Source: JAPLST01 sp964397565 (GTDB taxonomy: Bacteria; Auribacterota; UBA3054; JAPLST01). From it: a stretch of DNA of 64,000 nucleotides. The stretch lies in NCBI GenBank assembly GCA_964397565.1, contig CAYNJC010000010.1:1-64000 (forward strand). The letters run 5' to 3'. Made by a program: the position numbers and the translations under genes. The notes under the pieces are model-generated. The model was not told the origin of the DNA. It saw nothing but the letters and a program-made list of their open reading frames with translations, and made no database searches. Positions 55,467-64,000 of the stretch are shown piece by piece. The stretch's first letter is position 1; every line of letters begins with the position of its first letter.

Positions 55467-57738
55467 ACGAGACCAACAGTGCGGATGGGTGTGGACGACA
55501 AGCGTGCTAATCGGGTGCCTTGCATTGTGCCTGGGCGGGCGGGCGGCGGAGTTTGAGCAGAATTCCGCCGCGTGGTGCCTGCAGACTGTCTTGCAGAGTT
55601 ACGGCGTCACCACGGACTATGCCGAGGTGCGCAGTCAGATGGGCGCGGGCTTTGCGCCGGTGCTGGCCGACAACGAACCATGCTTTTATCAAGCGTGGCG
55701 CGCGGCGGAGGCGGCCATGCTGCAAACGGCATGTGCGCGCTATGGCTTCGCGGCGCGGGTCGTGTCGTATATGCCCGCGACGCACCGCAGCATCCTGGCC
55801 CGCCGCCAAGTGCGCATCGTGCTGCAACGAACCTGGCAAGACCGCCACCCGGTCTTGCTTTTGTTGCCCAGCGACGCACAGGGGCGCGTGGAGACGTGGG
55901 GCTTGTTGAACGGTGTGACCGACGCCGGCGCCTGGCGCGTGCTGACGCCGCGCGGCCTGCGGCTGTTCATGGAGACGCCGCGCACCAGTCTCGTGCTGGA
56001 GATCACCAACGCGTGTCCAACGCCGTCCGAACAAGTGCAGCAATCCATGTATGATGCCATCCGCCTGTTGCGCGGCCATGGGCGGCAAAAAGAAGACACG
56101 CCCCGTCTTGTTGCCGGCGTGCAGGCCGTGGATCTGCTGGTCAACATGGCCCACCGCACGCCGTGGTGTCGCGCGTGCGACACGGCTTCGCTTGCCTGCG
56201 TCAGCAAAGTTTTGGCGGCGTGGTCCAGCGATCTACAGACCGGGGTTGCCACGCTGCAGCGCTGGCGCAAGGACATGCCCGCGGCGGCGGCGCCATTGAC
56301 GGCCGCGCAGACCGATCTCACCACGGCGGCCATGCGACTCGGCGAAGCGGCGCTCCTGGTTGCCATGACGGCGACGTCAACGGTGGCGCAAAGCGTCTGT
56401 GGCGAGGAGCTGCGCACGCTCAACGTGCTGCTCTGGCAAACGGCAAATGATCTGGCGCGCGCGTGTGATGCCGCTGTTATGCCCTATCCCACGTATGTTC
56501 CGCCGCTGCCGCGGCGGCGCGACCAGCAGTTGACCTTGGTCGAGTGGTTGCCGTTGTACCGTGCCATGGAAGACGGGCAGGATCCCTTGTTGTGTTCGAC
56601 CTTGATTGCCTTGCGGCTGGCGGGCTCGACCGAACCACCGGAAATTCTGCGCGGGCCGTACACCGGCTTTGTGCACCTCGAACTGCGTGCCGATGATTGC
56701 GCGCGGCGCACCTACCCGATCGAGCAGAATCCGCAGTTCGCCGCGTGTCTCCGCGCCGCGGGCATGACGCCCGCATTCCTGGCCGTGCGCCCGGACGATC
56801 CGCCCTGCGCCCAGGATTTTGTGCGGCAAACAATTATGGCAACGCTGAACACGGGCATGCCCGTGCTGGCGCGCGGGATGGACCAAACACATGAATGGGG
56901 TGTGATTATCGGCTATACCAACAGCGGCCGCGCCCTCTTGTGTCGGGCACCCGGTGATACCTCGCTGACGTTTCGCGTGCTGACCACGCTGCCGCCCGAA
57001 TGTGTCCTGCTGCAGCCGGCCGGGCGCACCCCTTCTGTTCGCGAAACGGCGCTCAGCGTGTTGCGCGCGGGACTGGCCGCATTTACCAACCAGGACCACA
57101 CGACGTTCGTCACCGGCGAACGCGCATGGCACGCGTGGCTTGCCCATGTGCAAAGGTATGCCGGCACCCGCGCCCTGCCAACCCGCGCGTTTGCCCGTGC
57201 CAACGGCGCCACATGGACTTGGTTGCGCGATGATCGCCGGGCGTCGTATAAATATTTCGGGTTGCTCGTGCGGCGCGTGCCGGAGATTGGACGCTATCTG
57301 ACCGCCATGCAAAATCTGCAGGTGCAACTTGCGACAATTATGACCCACGCACAAGCGGACGGCTGCGTCTTGCGCCTGGAAAATGGCCAAAACCAGCCCA
57401 TTGATTGGTTTGGCGCACTGGCGGGGCAACAATTAGGGGTGATGAGTAATTGCCTGGCGTGGGAGACGCGCACGGTCGAGACGGCGCGCGAGGCGCTGGC
57501 CGCGTATGACCGCTTGTATGGCCCGCGCGCGCAGGGTACGAAAGTAATAGATACAGCCGAGCGTGTCCGGCGCGCGCGCGCGGCAGCCGACGTGGTGCGC
57601 GCCAAGGCGGCCCGTGAGACAGGGCCCGGCCCGGCGGCATCGACCACGGCGGCGCGGCGCGATGCCGCCGCAACGCGTGCCCGGCAACAACGCGAAGCCG
57701 AAGCCGAAGCCGCAGAAGCGCGGCAGCGCACACAATGA
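55459..57738 (+). CDS. Exported protein with two papain-like (C39/BtrH-type) domains
   Basis: 759 residues from ATG 55459. An N-terminal hydrophobic segment (VLIGCLALCLGGRAAE) is a signal peptide or anchor. Two similar units follow: about 25-175 with AAWCLQTVLQSYG and ETWGLLNG, and about 370-540 with LCSTLIALRLAG and HEWGVIIGY. The second has the Cys/His pair expected of a C39-type peptidase or BtrH-like acyltransferase; the first has the Cys but Glu in place of His. The last 80 residues are an Ala/Arg/Glu coiled coil. Substrate unknown. Translationally coupled to the MazG-like gene. Confidence 0.7.
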   Translation: MTERDQQCGWVWTTSVLIGCLALCLGGRAAEFEQNSAAWCLQTVLQSYGVTTDYAEVRSQMGAGFAPVLADNEPCFYQAWRAAEAAMLQTACARYGFAARVVSYMPATHRSILARRQVRIVLQRTWQDRHPVLLLLPSDAQGRVETWGLLNGVTDAGAWRVLTPRGLRLFMETPRTSLVLEITNACPTPSEQVQQSMYDAIRLLRGHGRQKEDTPRLVAGVQAVDLLVNMAHRTPWCRACDTASLACVSKVLAAWSSDLQTGVATLQRWRKDMPAAAAPLTAAQTDLTTAAMRLGEAALLVAMTATSTVAQSVCGEELRTLNVLLWQTANDLARACDAAVMPYPTYVPPLPRRRDQQLTLVEWLPLYRAMEDGQDPLLCSTLIALRLAGSTEPPEILRGPYTGFVHLELRADDCARRTYPIEQNPQFAACLRAAGMTPAFLAVRPDDPPCAQDFVRQTIMATLNTGMPVLARGMDQTHEWGVIIGYTNSGRALLCRAPGDTSLTFRVLTTLPPECVLLQPAGRTPSVRETALSVLRAGLAAFTNQDHTTFVTGERAWHAWLAHVQRYAGTRALPTRAFARANGATWTWLRDDRRASYKYFGLLVRRVPEIGRYLTAMQNLQVQLATIMTHAQADGCVLRLENGQNQPIDWFGALAGQQLGVMSNCLAWETRTVETAREALAAYDRLYGPRAQGTKVIDTAERVRRARAAADVVRAKAARETGPGPAASTTAARRDAAATRARQQREAEAEAAEARQRTQ

Positions 57739-57892
57739 CGCCGGTCCGCGCGCGCCTGTAGGTTTCTCGCGCGGCTGTGCCACACGGCCAAGGTAGCCCG
57801 GCCGGCCGTGATCGCCGCCGCGGTTGCCGGCCGCCTCCGTTGGTAGTGCGGCGCTTGGCAGACGTTTCTTTGTTCCTTGATGAGGCGTTATT

Positions 57893-57900
57893 GTTATACT
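57893..57900 (+). promoter_or_regulatory. Extended -10 element before the glucosidase gene
   Basis: TGTTATACT (TG, one base, TATACT at 57895-57900) with only a poor -35 (TTGTTC, 19 nt away). The 192-bp gap from 57739 is otherwise GC-rich and empty. Confidence 0.5.
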
Positions 57901-57930
57901 AGTTATGGCCGCCACCATGGAATGCATCGC

Positions 57931-60606
57931 ATGTCAGACGTGAAGGGATCCCTGCAGGGCGAATGCCTGCGCCTTCAGGAAGATCGGGTGCGGACGCGCA
58001 ACTGGAAGCGCTGGGGCACCTATCTTGCCGAGCGCCAATGGGGCACGGTTCGCGAGGACTATTCGCCCGACGGCTCGGCGTGGTCGAGCTTCACGCATGA
58101 GCATGCGCGCAGCCGCGCGTACCGCTGGGGCGAGGATGGTCTCCTGGGCCTCTGCGACCGCGAGTGCCGCCTGTGCTTCGCACCCGCGCTGTGGAACGGC
58201 AAGGACCGCATCCTCAAGGAACGCCTCTTTGGCCTCACCGGCCCCCAGGGCAACCATGGCGAGGATGTCAAGGAATGTTATTTCTATCTCGATGCCACGC
58301 CCACGTGCTCCTATGCCAAGGCGCTGTACAAGTATCCGCAGGCGGCGTTTCCCTATGAACATTTGATCGAGGAGAACCGGCGGCGCAGCCTGCGCGACCC
58401 TGAGTTCGAGCTGCTGGATACCGGCGTCTTTGCGCATGACCGCTACTTCGATGTGTGGGTCGAGTATGCCAAGAATGCGCCGGACGATGTGCTGCTGCGG
58501 ATCACAATCGTCAATCACGGGCCGGCGGCCGCGCCGCTGGTGGTGCTGCCCACGCTGTGGTTCCGCAACACCTGGTCGTGGGGGTGCACGCATGAGGGTT
58601 GCACGCTGCGGCCGTTGATCTGGCAGGCGCGCGACGGGCTGCTGAATACCCGGCATGACACGCTTGAGCCGTTCTGTTTCGCCTATGCTGCGGATCCGTT
58701 GTCCGACACCCTGCCCGCGCTGCTGTGTACGGAAAACGAGACGAATTTCGCGGTGCTGTTCGACGCGGAGAATGAAGGGCCCTATGTTAAGGACGCGTTT
58801 CATCGCTATGTCGTGGAGCAACAGTATCATGCGGTCAATCCGCAGCAGCGCGGGACGAAGATTGCGCCCTTGTATGCGCTGGTCGTGCCACCGGCAATGC
58901 CGGTTGTGCTGAAGTTCCGGCTGGCGGCCGCCGCGCGTGCGCCGGTGGCATGGTTCGGCGCGGATTTTGATGCCGCTTTCGCCCTGCGGATCAAGGAAGC
59001 GGACGACTTCTACGCCGGCGTGATTCCCGCGGCAACGGCAGCTGATGCGCGCGTGGTGGCGCGTCAGGCGTATGCCGGGCTGCTGTGGAGCAAGCAGTTC
59101 TACCATTATGTGGTCAGCGACTGGCTGACGGGCGATCCGAACTATCCGCCACCGTCCGCCGCGCGCGCACAGATCCGGAATTTCGAGTGGCGCCATGTAT
59201 TCAACCGTGACGTTCTCTCGATGCCGGACACGTGGGAATATCCCTGGTTCGCCGCATGGGACTTGGCGTTTCATATGATTCCGTTCTCCCGGCTGGATCC
59301 TGACTTTGCCGAGCAGCAGCTCACCTTGCTGCTGCGCGAGTGGTACATGCATCCCAGCGGCCAGCTGCCGGCCTACGAGTACAATTTCGCGGACGTGAAC
59401 CCGCCGGTGCAAGCATGGGCTGCGTGGCGGGTCTACAAGATGAGCGCGCCGCGCGGTGCGCGGAACCGGGCGTTCCTCGAGCGCGTCTATCAAAAGCTCC
59501 TGCTCAACTTCACCTGGTGGGTAAACCGCAAGGATGCCGAGGGCCATGGTTTGTTTGCCGGTGGATTCCTCGGTATGGACAACATCGGCGTGTTCGATCG
59601 CTCGCGCCCGCTGCCGACCGGCGGCGTGCTCGAACAGGCGGACGGCACGGCCTGGATGGCATTCTACTGCCTGACCATGCTGGCCATTTCGCTCGAACTG
59701 GCGCGCGACAATCGCGTGTACGAGGATCTCGCATCAAAATTTTTCGAGCATTTTATCGCCATTGCCGACGCGATGAACTGTTTGGGCGGGTACGGCCTCT
59801 GGGACGACCACGACGGCTTTTACTACGACCGGCTCAAGCGCGGGGACGAAAGCATGCCGCTGCGCACCCGCTCAATGGTGGGGCTGATCCCGCTCATTGC
59901 CGTCGAGGTGCTGGACGACGCGACGCTGCTGCAGTTCCCCGGTTTCACCAAGCGCATGCACTGGTTCCTGGAGAACCGCAAGGATCTCGCGGCGCAGGTC
60001 TCGTTCTGCGACGCCAGCGGGCGCGCGGGCGGCGGGCAACGGCTGTTGGCCCTCTGCTCGCGGCCGCGGCTCGAACGCGTTCTGCGCTATCTGCTGGCCG
60101 AGGACGAGTTCCTCTCTCCGCATGGCATCCGCTCACTGTCACGCGTGCATCATGCGCAACCCTATGTGTTCAGCCTGGACGGCAACTCGTTTTCCGTGTC
60201 GTACGAGCCGGGCGAAGGCCATACCAAGGCGTTTGGCGGCAACTCGAACTGGCGCGGCCCGGTGTGGTTCCCGATTAACTACCTGCTGATTGAAGCGCTC
60301 GAACGGTTCCACCGCTTCTACGGCGACACCCTGCGCATTGAATGTCCCATAGGCAGTGGGCGGCTGATGAACTTGAAGCAAGTGGCAACCGAGCTGTCGC
60401 GCAGGCTGGCGGGCATCTTCATGCCGGATGCTCACGGCCACCGCGCCTGCCACGGCGCGTGCAGCCAGTACGCGACGGATCCGCATTGGAAGAACCTTGT
60501 GCTGTTCCACGAGTATTTCCACGGCGACACCGGCCGCGGGCTTGGTGCAAGCCATCAGACCGGCTGGACCGGCTTGGTGGCCAAGCTTATCGAGAAACTG
60601 CAGTGA
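57931..60606 (+). CDS. GH63-type glucosidase
   Basis: 891 residues from ATG 57931 (ATG 57922 in the same frame is also possible; neither has a Shine-Dalgarno sequence). The N-terminal half is beta-rich with YLAERQWGTVREDYS, HARSRAYRWGEDG and KERLFGLTGPQGNHGED, the start of the MGH1/GH63-like family; the C-terminal half is an (alpha/alpha)6 barrel with YPWFAAWDLAFH, GYGLWDDHDGFYYD and WRGPVWFPINYLL, which carry the acidic catalytic candidates. No signal peptide, so it acts inside the cell on alpha-glucosides such as mannosylglycerate or glucosylglycerate-like solutes or imported oligosaccharides. Confidence 0.88.
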   Translation: MSDVKGSLQGECLRLQEDRVRTRNWKRWGTYLAERQWGTVREDYSPDGSAWSSFTHEHARSRAYRWGEDGLLGLCDRECRLCFAPALWNGKDRILKERLFGLTGPQGNHGEDVKECYFYLDATPTCSYAKALYKYPQAAFPYEHLIEENRRRSLRDPEFELLDTGVFAHDRYFDVWVEYAKNAPDDVLLRITIVNHGPAAAPLVVLPTLWFRNTWSWGCTHEGCTLRPLIWQARDGLLNTRHDTLEPFCFAYAADPLSDTLPALLCTENETNFAVLFDAENEGPYVKDAFHRYVVEQQYHAVNPQQRGTKIAPLYALVVPPAMPVVLKFRLAAAARAPVAWFGADFDAAFALRIKEADDFYAGVIPAATAADARVVARQAYAGLLWSKQFYHYVVSDWLTGDPNYPPPSAARAQIRNFEWRHVFNRDVLSMPDTWEYPWFAAWDLAFHMIPFSRLDPDFAEQQLTLLLREWYMHPSGQLPAYEYNFADVNPPVQAWAAWRVYKMSAPRGARNRAFLERVYQKLLLNFTWWVNRKDAEGHGLFAGGFLGMDNIGVFDRSRPLPTGGVLEQADGTAWMAFYCLTMLAISLELARDNRVYEDLASKFFEHFIAIADAMNCLGGYGLWDDHDGFYYDRLKRGDESMPLRTRSMVGLIPLIAVEVLDDATLLQFPGFTKRMHWFLENRKDLAAQVSFCDASGRAGGGQRLLALCSRPRLERVLRYLLAEDEFLSPHGIRSLSRVHHAQPYVFSLDGNSFSVSYEPGEGHTKAFGGNSNWRGPVWFPINYLLIEALERFHRFYGDTLRIECPIGSGRLMNLKQVATELSRRLAGIFMPDAHGHRACHGACSQYATDPHWKNLVLFHEYFHGDTGRGLGASHQTGWTGLVAKLIEKLQ

Positions 60607-60611
60607 CGCAG

Positions 60612-60626
60612 GCGGCCAGGGGCCGC
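60612..60626. terminator. Possible shared terminator between convergent genes
   Basis: GCGGCC and GGCCGC pair around AGG in the 26-bp gap between the convergent glucosidase and 428-residue genes. There is no T-run on either side, so efficiency is doubtful. Confidence 0.3.
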
Positions 60627-60632
60627 TTCATA

Positions 60633-61919
60633 TCAGGCGCGTGCCATTGACATTTTTTGTCGTTTGTGCGGCGTTTGGCCGTCGCCTTTTGTGGCGGCTT
60701 CGCCACGCGCCGCATTGTGCAATGCAGCCAGTGCCGCCCGGCACGCGCTGATCTCCGCCGCGGTTGCCGGCCGCCACAGGCGCCGTTGCACGCGCCGTTG
60801 CACCTCGTCATCTTGGGCGCTGAAGGTGGTGACATGGCGCCCGTCACGGGCAAAGACATGCACGCGCGCGTGCGGGCCACGCACGAGGATCGTGTCATGC
60901 ACTTCATCGTAGAAAAACGCGCCGGGGCCGGCGTGGCTGATGTCGTCAAGCGCGCATTGCACGGGCCGTTCGTCCTCGCGCCGTTGTTGGGCATGGCGCG
61001 TGCGGCGCAGCGCTTGACGGTCACGCTGATCGAGCGCGTCACGCAAGCGGGCGAGCACGTGCGGGATGCAGGACAGAATCTCCGACCGCGCGCGGGCCGG
61101 AGCATCCTGTGGCAGGGCACGCACGGCCCGTTCGCAGCGCTGCAGCGTGCGTTGAATCGGGTGACACGCGCGCACAAGCACGCCAAAGCAGTTGCGATCC
61201 AGCGCGTCTTTTAACGGGATGCCATCCGGCGTACTGCCGATAATATTCAAGGCCAGCGCGAAGAGACGTTGGGGCGTGCGCCATTCGACAATCTGGGCCG
61301 TCAGGGCGCAGTGTTCGTGCGCACCAGTGGTGCCCGGTACACTAAAATACCCGGCGGTTACTTGCCCGAGAATATTGTAACTGTGACTCGCCTTGCCGCG
61401 TACCGCAAGCATGTGCGCTTTCAGGTCGCGTCCGAGCGTGAAATGGCTGATCATTCGCTTGGGCGTCTCGAACAACAGTCCGACCCGCGGCTCATTTGCA
61501 TCCAGCAACTGTTGATGAAATTCCTTCCACAGCGGCACGCCCGTGGGTGAATAACCGGCAAACACGGCCGTTGCCGTGGGCGGCGCGCTTTCCGCGCCAT
61601 CCGCACTGCCGGCACGATAATTGTACACGCGTCCGGCTTGATACGCATCCGTTGCCGCGGCAAGTTCTTCAACCAGTTGTTCGAACTGTTTGTAGAGCGG
61701 CTGATGCTGCGCGGTGGGCGTCCATTGTCGTCGTGGCGCAAGGGTCAACAGCAATGGAATGGTGAGGGTTTCGCCCAATTCGGCGATACGCACTCCGTGC
61801 GTCGCGACCATTTGACGCACTACAACGATGAGTTGTTGCTGTAACCAGTTTGCGCGCGCGGCTAAGGCACTGTCCGCATCACCTGCGGGCACGGCGTGGT
61901 CGTGGGCTGGTTCTCCCAT
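60633..61919 (-). CDS. Protein of unknown function
   Basis: 428 residues from ATG 61919, which has AAGGAAA at seven bases. No signal peptide or membrane helix. It is rich in Ala, Arg and His, with a helical N-terminal part, a middle segment GKASHSYNILGQVTAGYFS and AHEHCALTAQIVEWRTP, and an acidic/aromatic strand region near the C-terminus (AFFYDEVHDTILVRGP) before a basic tail. I do not recognise a family. It follows the PEP-CTERM phosphodiesterase gene by 10 bp in the same direction and is probably co-transcribed with it. Confidence 0.6.
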   Translation of the reverse strand: MGEPAHDHAVPAGDADSALAARANWLQQQLIVVVRQMVATHGVRIAELGETLTIPLLLTLAPRRQWTPTAQHQPLYKQFEQLVEELAAATDAYQAGRVYNYRAGSADGAESAPPTATAVFAGYSPTGVPLWKEFHQQLLDANEPRVGLLFETPKRMISHFTLGRDLKAHMLAVRGKASHSYNILGQVTAGYFSVPGTTGAHEHCALTAQIVEWRTPQRLFALALNIIGSTPDGIPLKDALDRNCFGVLVRACHPIQRTLQRCERAVRALPQDAPARARSEILSCIPHVLARLRDALDQRDRQALRRTRHAQQRREDERPVQCALDDISHAGPGAFFYDEVHDTILVRGPHARVHVFARDGRHVTTFSAQDDEVQRRVQRRLWRPATAAEISACRAALAALHNAARGEAATKGDGQTPHKRQKMSMARA

Positions 61920-61929
61920 CCACGTTTCC

Positions 61930-63423
61930 TTACCAACCTTGCCGCCCGCCGCGCAGGAACACGACCGCAATCCACGCCAGACACGCCAGCGCGTGCGCCT
62001 CCGGCACCACCAGAATATTGATCATAACTTGCGCCGCCAATCCGTCGGCACTGGCCGTGAACACGGTGGCATGATTCCCAAAGTCTTCGTTGGCCAGCGT
62101 CCAGGTATACACCCCGGTCACCGCGCCAAATCCCGGCGTCGCGCTGAACCGCGCACTGTCCGAGCAACTCATGCTGATCTGCTGCGTCGCCGCATCCGCG
62201 GCAATAACCTGCAGAATAAACGGGTTGCCAATGTATGCCACACAATTGCTGGCGCCGCGCAGGCTCGGCGCACTGTCGGCCGTGCCCTCTCCCGACAGCA
62301 GAAAATCTTTGACGACCGCCATGTGTTGCATGCCGCTTACGCCGGAATCGCCAGCTAAAATCGGCGACGGCAGCAATTGATACGGCGTCGTCACACGGCT
62401 GTCGTACACAAGACCATTGTTGAATGTCCGTGCTTGTGTGATGGTCGGAACAAGCCGCGCGGCCAAGGTGGGATTGGGCATGGTCCAGTCGTACGGCTTG
62501 CTGCGAGGAGCGCTGGTGTTGTCATTGCTGTTCTGGTCGACGGGCGTGACGGCATTGGAGAGAAAAGTGTTAAACGTGACAATGGCGGCTTCCGTGCGCG
62601 TGTCGGTATTCATGTCGCCGCCGACCACAATGTAGTCGGATGCCGGAAACCTCGCCAGCACATTTGTTTTGATCATGGTCGCCTCAATACTGCGATTGGC
62701 CGCGCTGGAGGTCGGTAAATGGACGCTCACAACGTGCAGGTCAATCGTGCCGGGCAGATCAATCGTCGCCCAACTGAAGTCACGTTCCGCCACTGGCGAG
62801 GGCCAGTCGCCCGATGCAATAATAGGCCAGCGGCTGACAATCCCATTGGGAATGCTGCCACCGGCGCCGCGATAATAGTAGAAATTCGTGCCGAAGGCGG
62901 TGTCAATTAACTGGCGAATCGTGCCGCTTTGATAATTGAATTCCTGAATGGCGACCACGTCCGGCGTAAGTCCCTGGAAAATACGAATGCCCGGATTTTC
63001 ATAAGCCTGGTAATTGCCGCTGGTCGTATTGGCGGCCATGATGCGGCAGACAATGCTGGTGGCTGTCGCCGCGCGCACAATGTAGGTGTTGGTCGGCGCA
63101 CTGCTGCTGCTTGTCCCGTCGAGTGCGGTGGCTGTCACAGTGTATTGGGCCGTACTGTTTGCCGCCAAACCGGGCAGCGTGCCGAGATACACTTTGCCGG
63201 CCGATTGCGTTGCCTGAATGCTTGCTTGGTTCAGCCAAGCGTTGGCGGTGTAGCGCACGAGCACATTGGAAATGATGCCGCTGCTATCCGCCACGGCACA
63301 GTAAATGGTGACGGCTTGCAGGCTGGCCGGTGCGGTTGCCTGCGCGAGTTGTTCAATCACTGGCGCGCCGCATATCCAGCCTGCCAGCCAGCCGGCTGCA
63401 CAGATCGTTAGTATTTTTCTCAT
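61930..63423 (-). CDS. Secreted endonuclease/exonuclease/phosphatase-family protein with PEP-CTERM-like tail
   Basis: 497 residues from ATG 63423. Signal peptide (ILTICAAGWLAGWICGAP), a Fn3-like beta domain (about 25-120), then an endonuclease/exonuclease/phosphatase domain: VCRIMAANT, VVAIQEFN (metal Glu), HVVSVHLPT, IVVGGDMNT (Asp/Asn) and a C-terminal MQHMAVVKDFL with the catalytic His. A short beta domain follows. The end, LVVPEAHALACLAWIAVVF then RGGRQ, is a VPEP-type motif, membrane helix and basic cluster: an exosortase sorting signal. The promoter places the start codon at the 5' end of the mRNA. Confidence 0.82.
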   Translation of the reverse strand: MRKILTICAAGWLAGWICGAPVIEQLAQATAPASLQAVTIYCAVADSSGIISNVLVRYTANAWLNQASIQATQSAGKVYLGTLPGLAANSTAQYTVTATALDGTSSSSAPTNTYIVRAATATSIVCRIMAANTTSGNYQAYENPGIRIFQGLTPDVVAIQEFNYQSGTIRQLIDTAFGTNFYYYRGAGGSIPNGIVSRWPIIASGDWPSPVAERDFSWATIDLPGTIDLHVVSVHLPTSSAANRSIEATMIKTNVLARFPASDYIVVGGDMNTDTRTEAAIVTFNTFLSNAVTPVDQNSNDNTSAPRSKPYDWTMPNPTLAARLVPTITQARTFNNGLVYDSRVTTPYQLLPSPILAGDSGVSGMQHMAVVKDFLLSGEGTADSAPSLRGASNCVAYIGNPFILQVIAADAATQQISMSCSDSARFSATPGFGAVTGVYTWTLANEDFGNHATVFTASADGLAAQVMINILVVPEAHALACLAWIAVVFLRGGRQGW

Positions 63424-63429
63424 AGATGA

Positions 63430-63459
63430 ATTATAGCACACTCCACGCACGCGGTGCAA
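63430..63459 (-). promoter_or_regulatory. Promoter of the phosphodiesterase gene (leaderless)
   Basis: Minus strand: TTGCAC at 63459-63454, 18-nt spacer, TATAAT at 63435-63430; ATG at 63423, seven bases after the -10 box. Confidence 0.7.
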
Positions 63460-63575
63460 CGGCGGCAGCGTGGCCCAATTTCTGCGATTGTGTGGCGTGG
63501 CGGCGGTGTCCCGCTGCATGTGCAGAACTTTTCAATGAAACTGATGCGACCGGTTTCTGTTCTTCCGCTTCTGTG

Positions 63576-64000
63576 CTACTCCGCGCTGCCGGCCCTTGCG
63601 GCGGCGATGAATGCCGTGATTTTATCCCAATTGCGCGTGCCATCAGCGTTTTCTATGCCGGTATGCACATCCACGCCCCATGGGCGCACGCTGCCAATCG
63701 CGCGGGCGACATTTTCTGGCGTGAGTCCGCCGGCAAGCATCACGGGTTTGGGACACCGCCGCACGATCTCGCGGCTGATGCGCCAGTCGTGGGTCTTGCC
63801 GGTGGCGCCGTGCCGGCCGGTGCTTGGATCATAGGTGTCCAGGATGAGCGCGTCCGCCTCGTGCGCCGCCTGCACGGCGTCATCGATGGATTGCGCACCA
63901 GTCACATTGACACTCTTGATGACTTTCAGTGGCGGTAGGGCGTGCTTGATCGCGCGGATCACACCGGCCTCGACGGGCGCGTGCAGTTGCAGCGTGTTGA
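63576..64000 (-). CDS. trpF: Phosphoribosylanthranilate isomerase, 5' end cut by the window
   Basis: The minus-strand frame is open to the window edge, so the GTG at 63962 is not the start. Visible sequence begins with TLQLHAPVEAGV, the strand carrying the QLH motif, then IKSVNVTGA, ALILDTYDPSTGRHGATGKTHDW, VMLAGGLTPENV and GVDVHTGIENADGTRNWDKI, all TrpF signatures including the catalytic Asp and the phosphate-binding GGLTP loop. It isomerises N-(5-phosphoribosyl)anthranilate in tryptophan synthesis. No other trp gene lies in the window on this side. Confidence 0.95.
   Translation of the reverse strand, partial: NTLQLHAPVEAGVIRAIKHALPPLKVIKSVNVTGAQSIDDAVQAAHEADALILDTYDPSTGRHGATGKTHDWRISREIVRRCPKPVMLAGGLTPENVARAIGSVRPWGVDVHTGIENADGTRNWDKITAFIAAARAGSAE

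Noticed and set aside
57934..59547. 537-codon minus-strand frame opposite the glucosidase
   Set aside because: Complement of a clear GH63-type gene; no ribosome site, no family.
57816..60775. Shared 21-bp GC-rich word between the gap before the glucosidase and the 428-residue gene
   Set aside because: Single short match in very GC-rich sequence with no flanking similarity; chance or codon bias is sufficient.

Overview
The window is GC-rich bacterial chromosome, gene-dense, with consensus sigma-70-type promoters (TTGACA, 17 or 18 nt, TATAAT/TACAAT) in front of many operons. A TIGR03790-family protein, a PEP-CTERM-like sorting tail, a glutamate-mutase-L-like/DUF6754 membrane cluster, giant PAS hybrid kinases, a DUF1854 ABC exporter and many short-period intergenic repeats point to an uncultivated member of the PVC group or a neighbour (Kiritimatiellota, Lentisphaerota or Omnitrophota-like). 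That placement is inference; there is no rRNA or ribosomal protein gene in the window to fix it.

Layout. 1-10.9 kb: three hybrid sensor histidine kinases in one orientation, two of which share a 962-bp perfectly identical block. 10.9-18.4 kb: a minus-strand operon for an uncharacterised membrane complex (small membrane protein, MutL-like ASKHA ATPase, barrel/KOW-like protein, DUF6754 protein, three more membrane proteins). 18.4-23.8 kb: an FAD oxidoreductase, an L-arabinose/L-fucose-type isomerase with an AraD-like aldolase, DUF2784, a RibD-C reductase and tRNA-Pro(UGG). 23.8-27.6 kb: an operon of rubredoxin, VanZ-like protein and a large membrane protein ending in a WaaP-like kinase. 27.7-31.3 kb: HAD phosphatase, dihaem cytochrome, TIGR03790 protein. 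31.4-36.8 kb: a nucleotide-sugar cluster (HddA/HddC-like plus three SDR enzymes), interrupted by two four-helix-bundle genes. 37-43.2 kb: glycosyltransferase, MsbA-like exporter, secreted protein, deoxyribose-phosphate aldolase, ThiS/MoaD-like protein, secreted propeller-like protein. 43.3-51.5 kb: an AT-richer defence island with a membrane-anchored Mrr-like nuclease and a five-gene overlapping operon (C5 methyltransferase, double-GHKL ATPase, receiver-like protein, PD-(D/E)XK-like protein, Vsr). 51.9-64 kb: DUF1854-ABC exporter, MazG-like protein with a two-domain papain-like protein, GH63-type glucosidase, an unknown protein, a PEP-CTERM phosphodiesterase and the end of trpF.

Two classes of small repeats stand out. 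The first is arrays of exact 7-bp words in inverted arrangement, which bracket both intact four-helix-bundle genes and also stand alone; they supply start or stop codons to neighbouring genes. The second is a MITE-like element with 15-bp terminal inverted repeats bounded by TA, present as two full copies and one truncated copy. The strongest candidates for undescribed biology are the heptad/four-helix-bundle cassette, the kinase/receiver-coupled restriction operon and the MutL-DUF6754 membrane complex.
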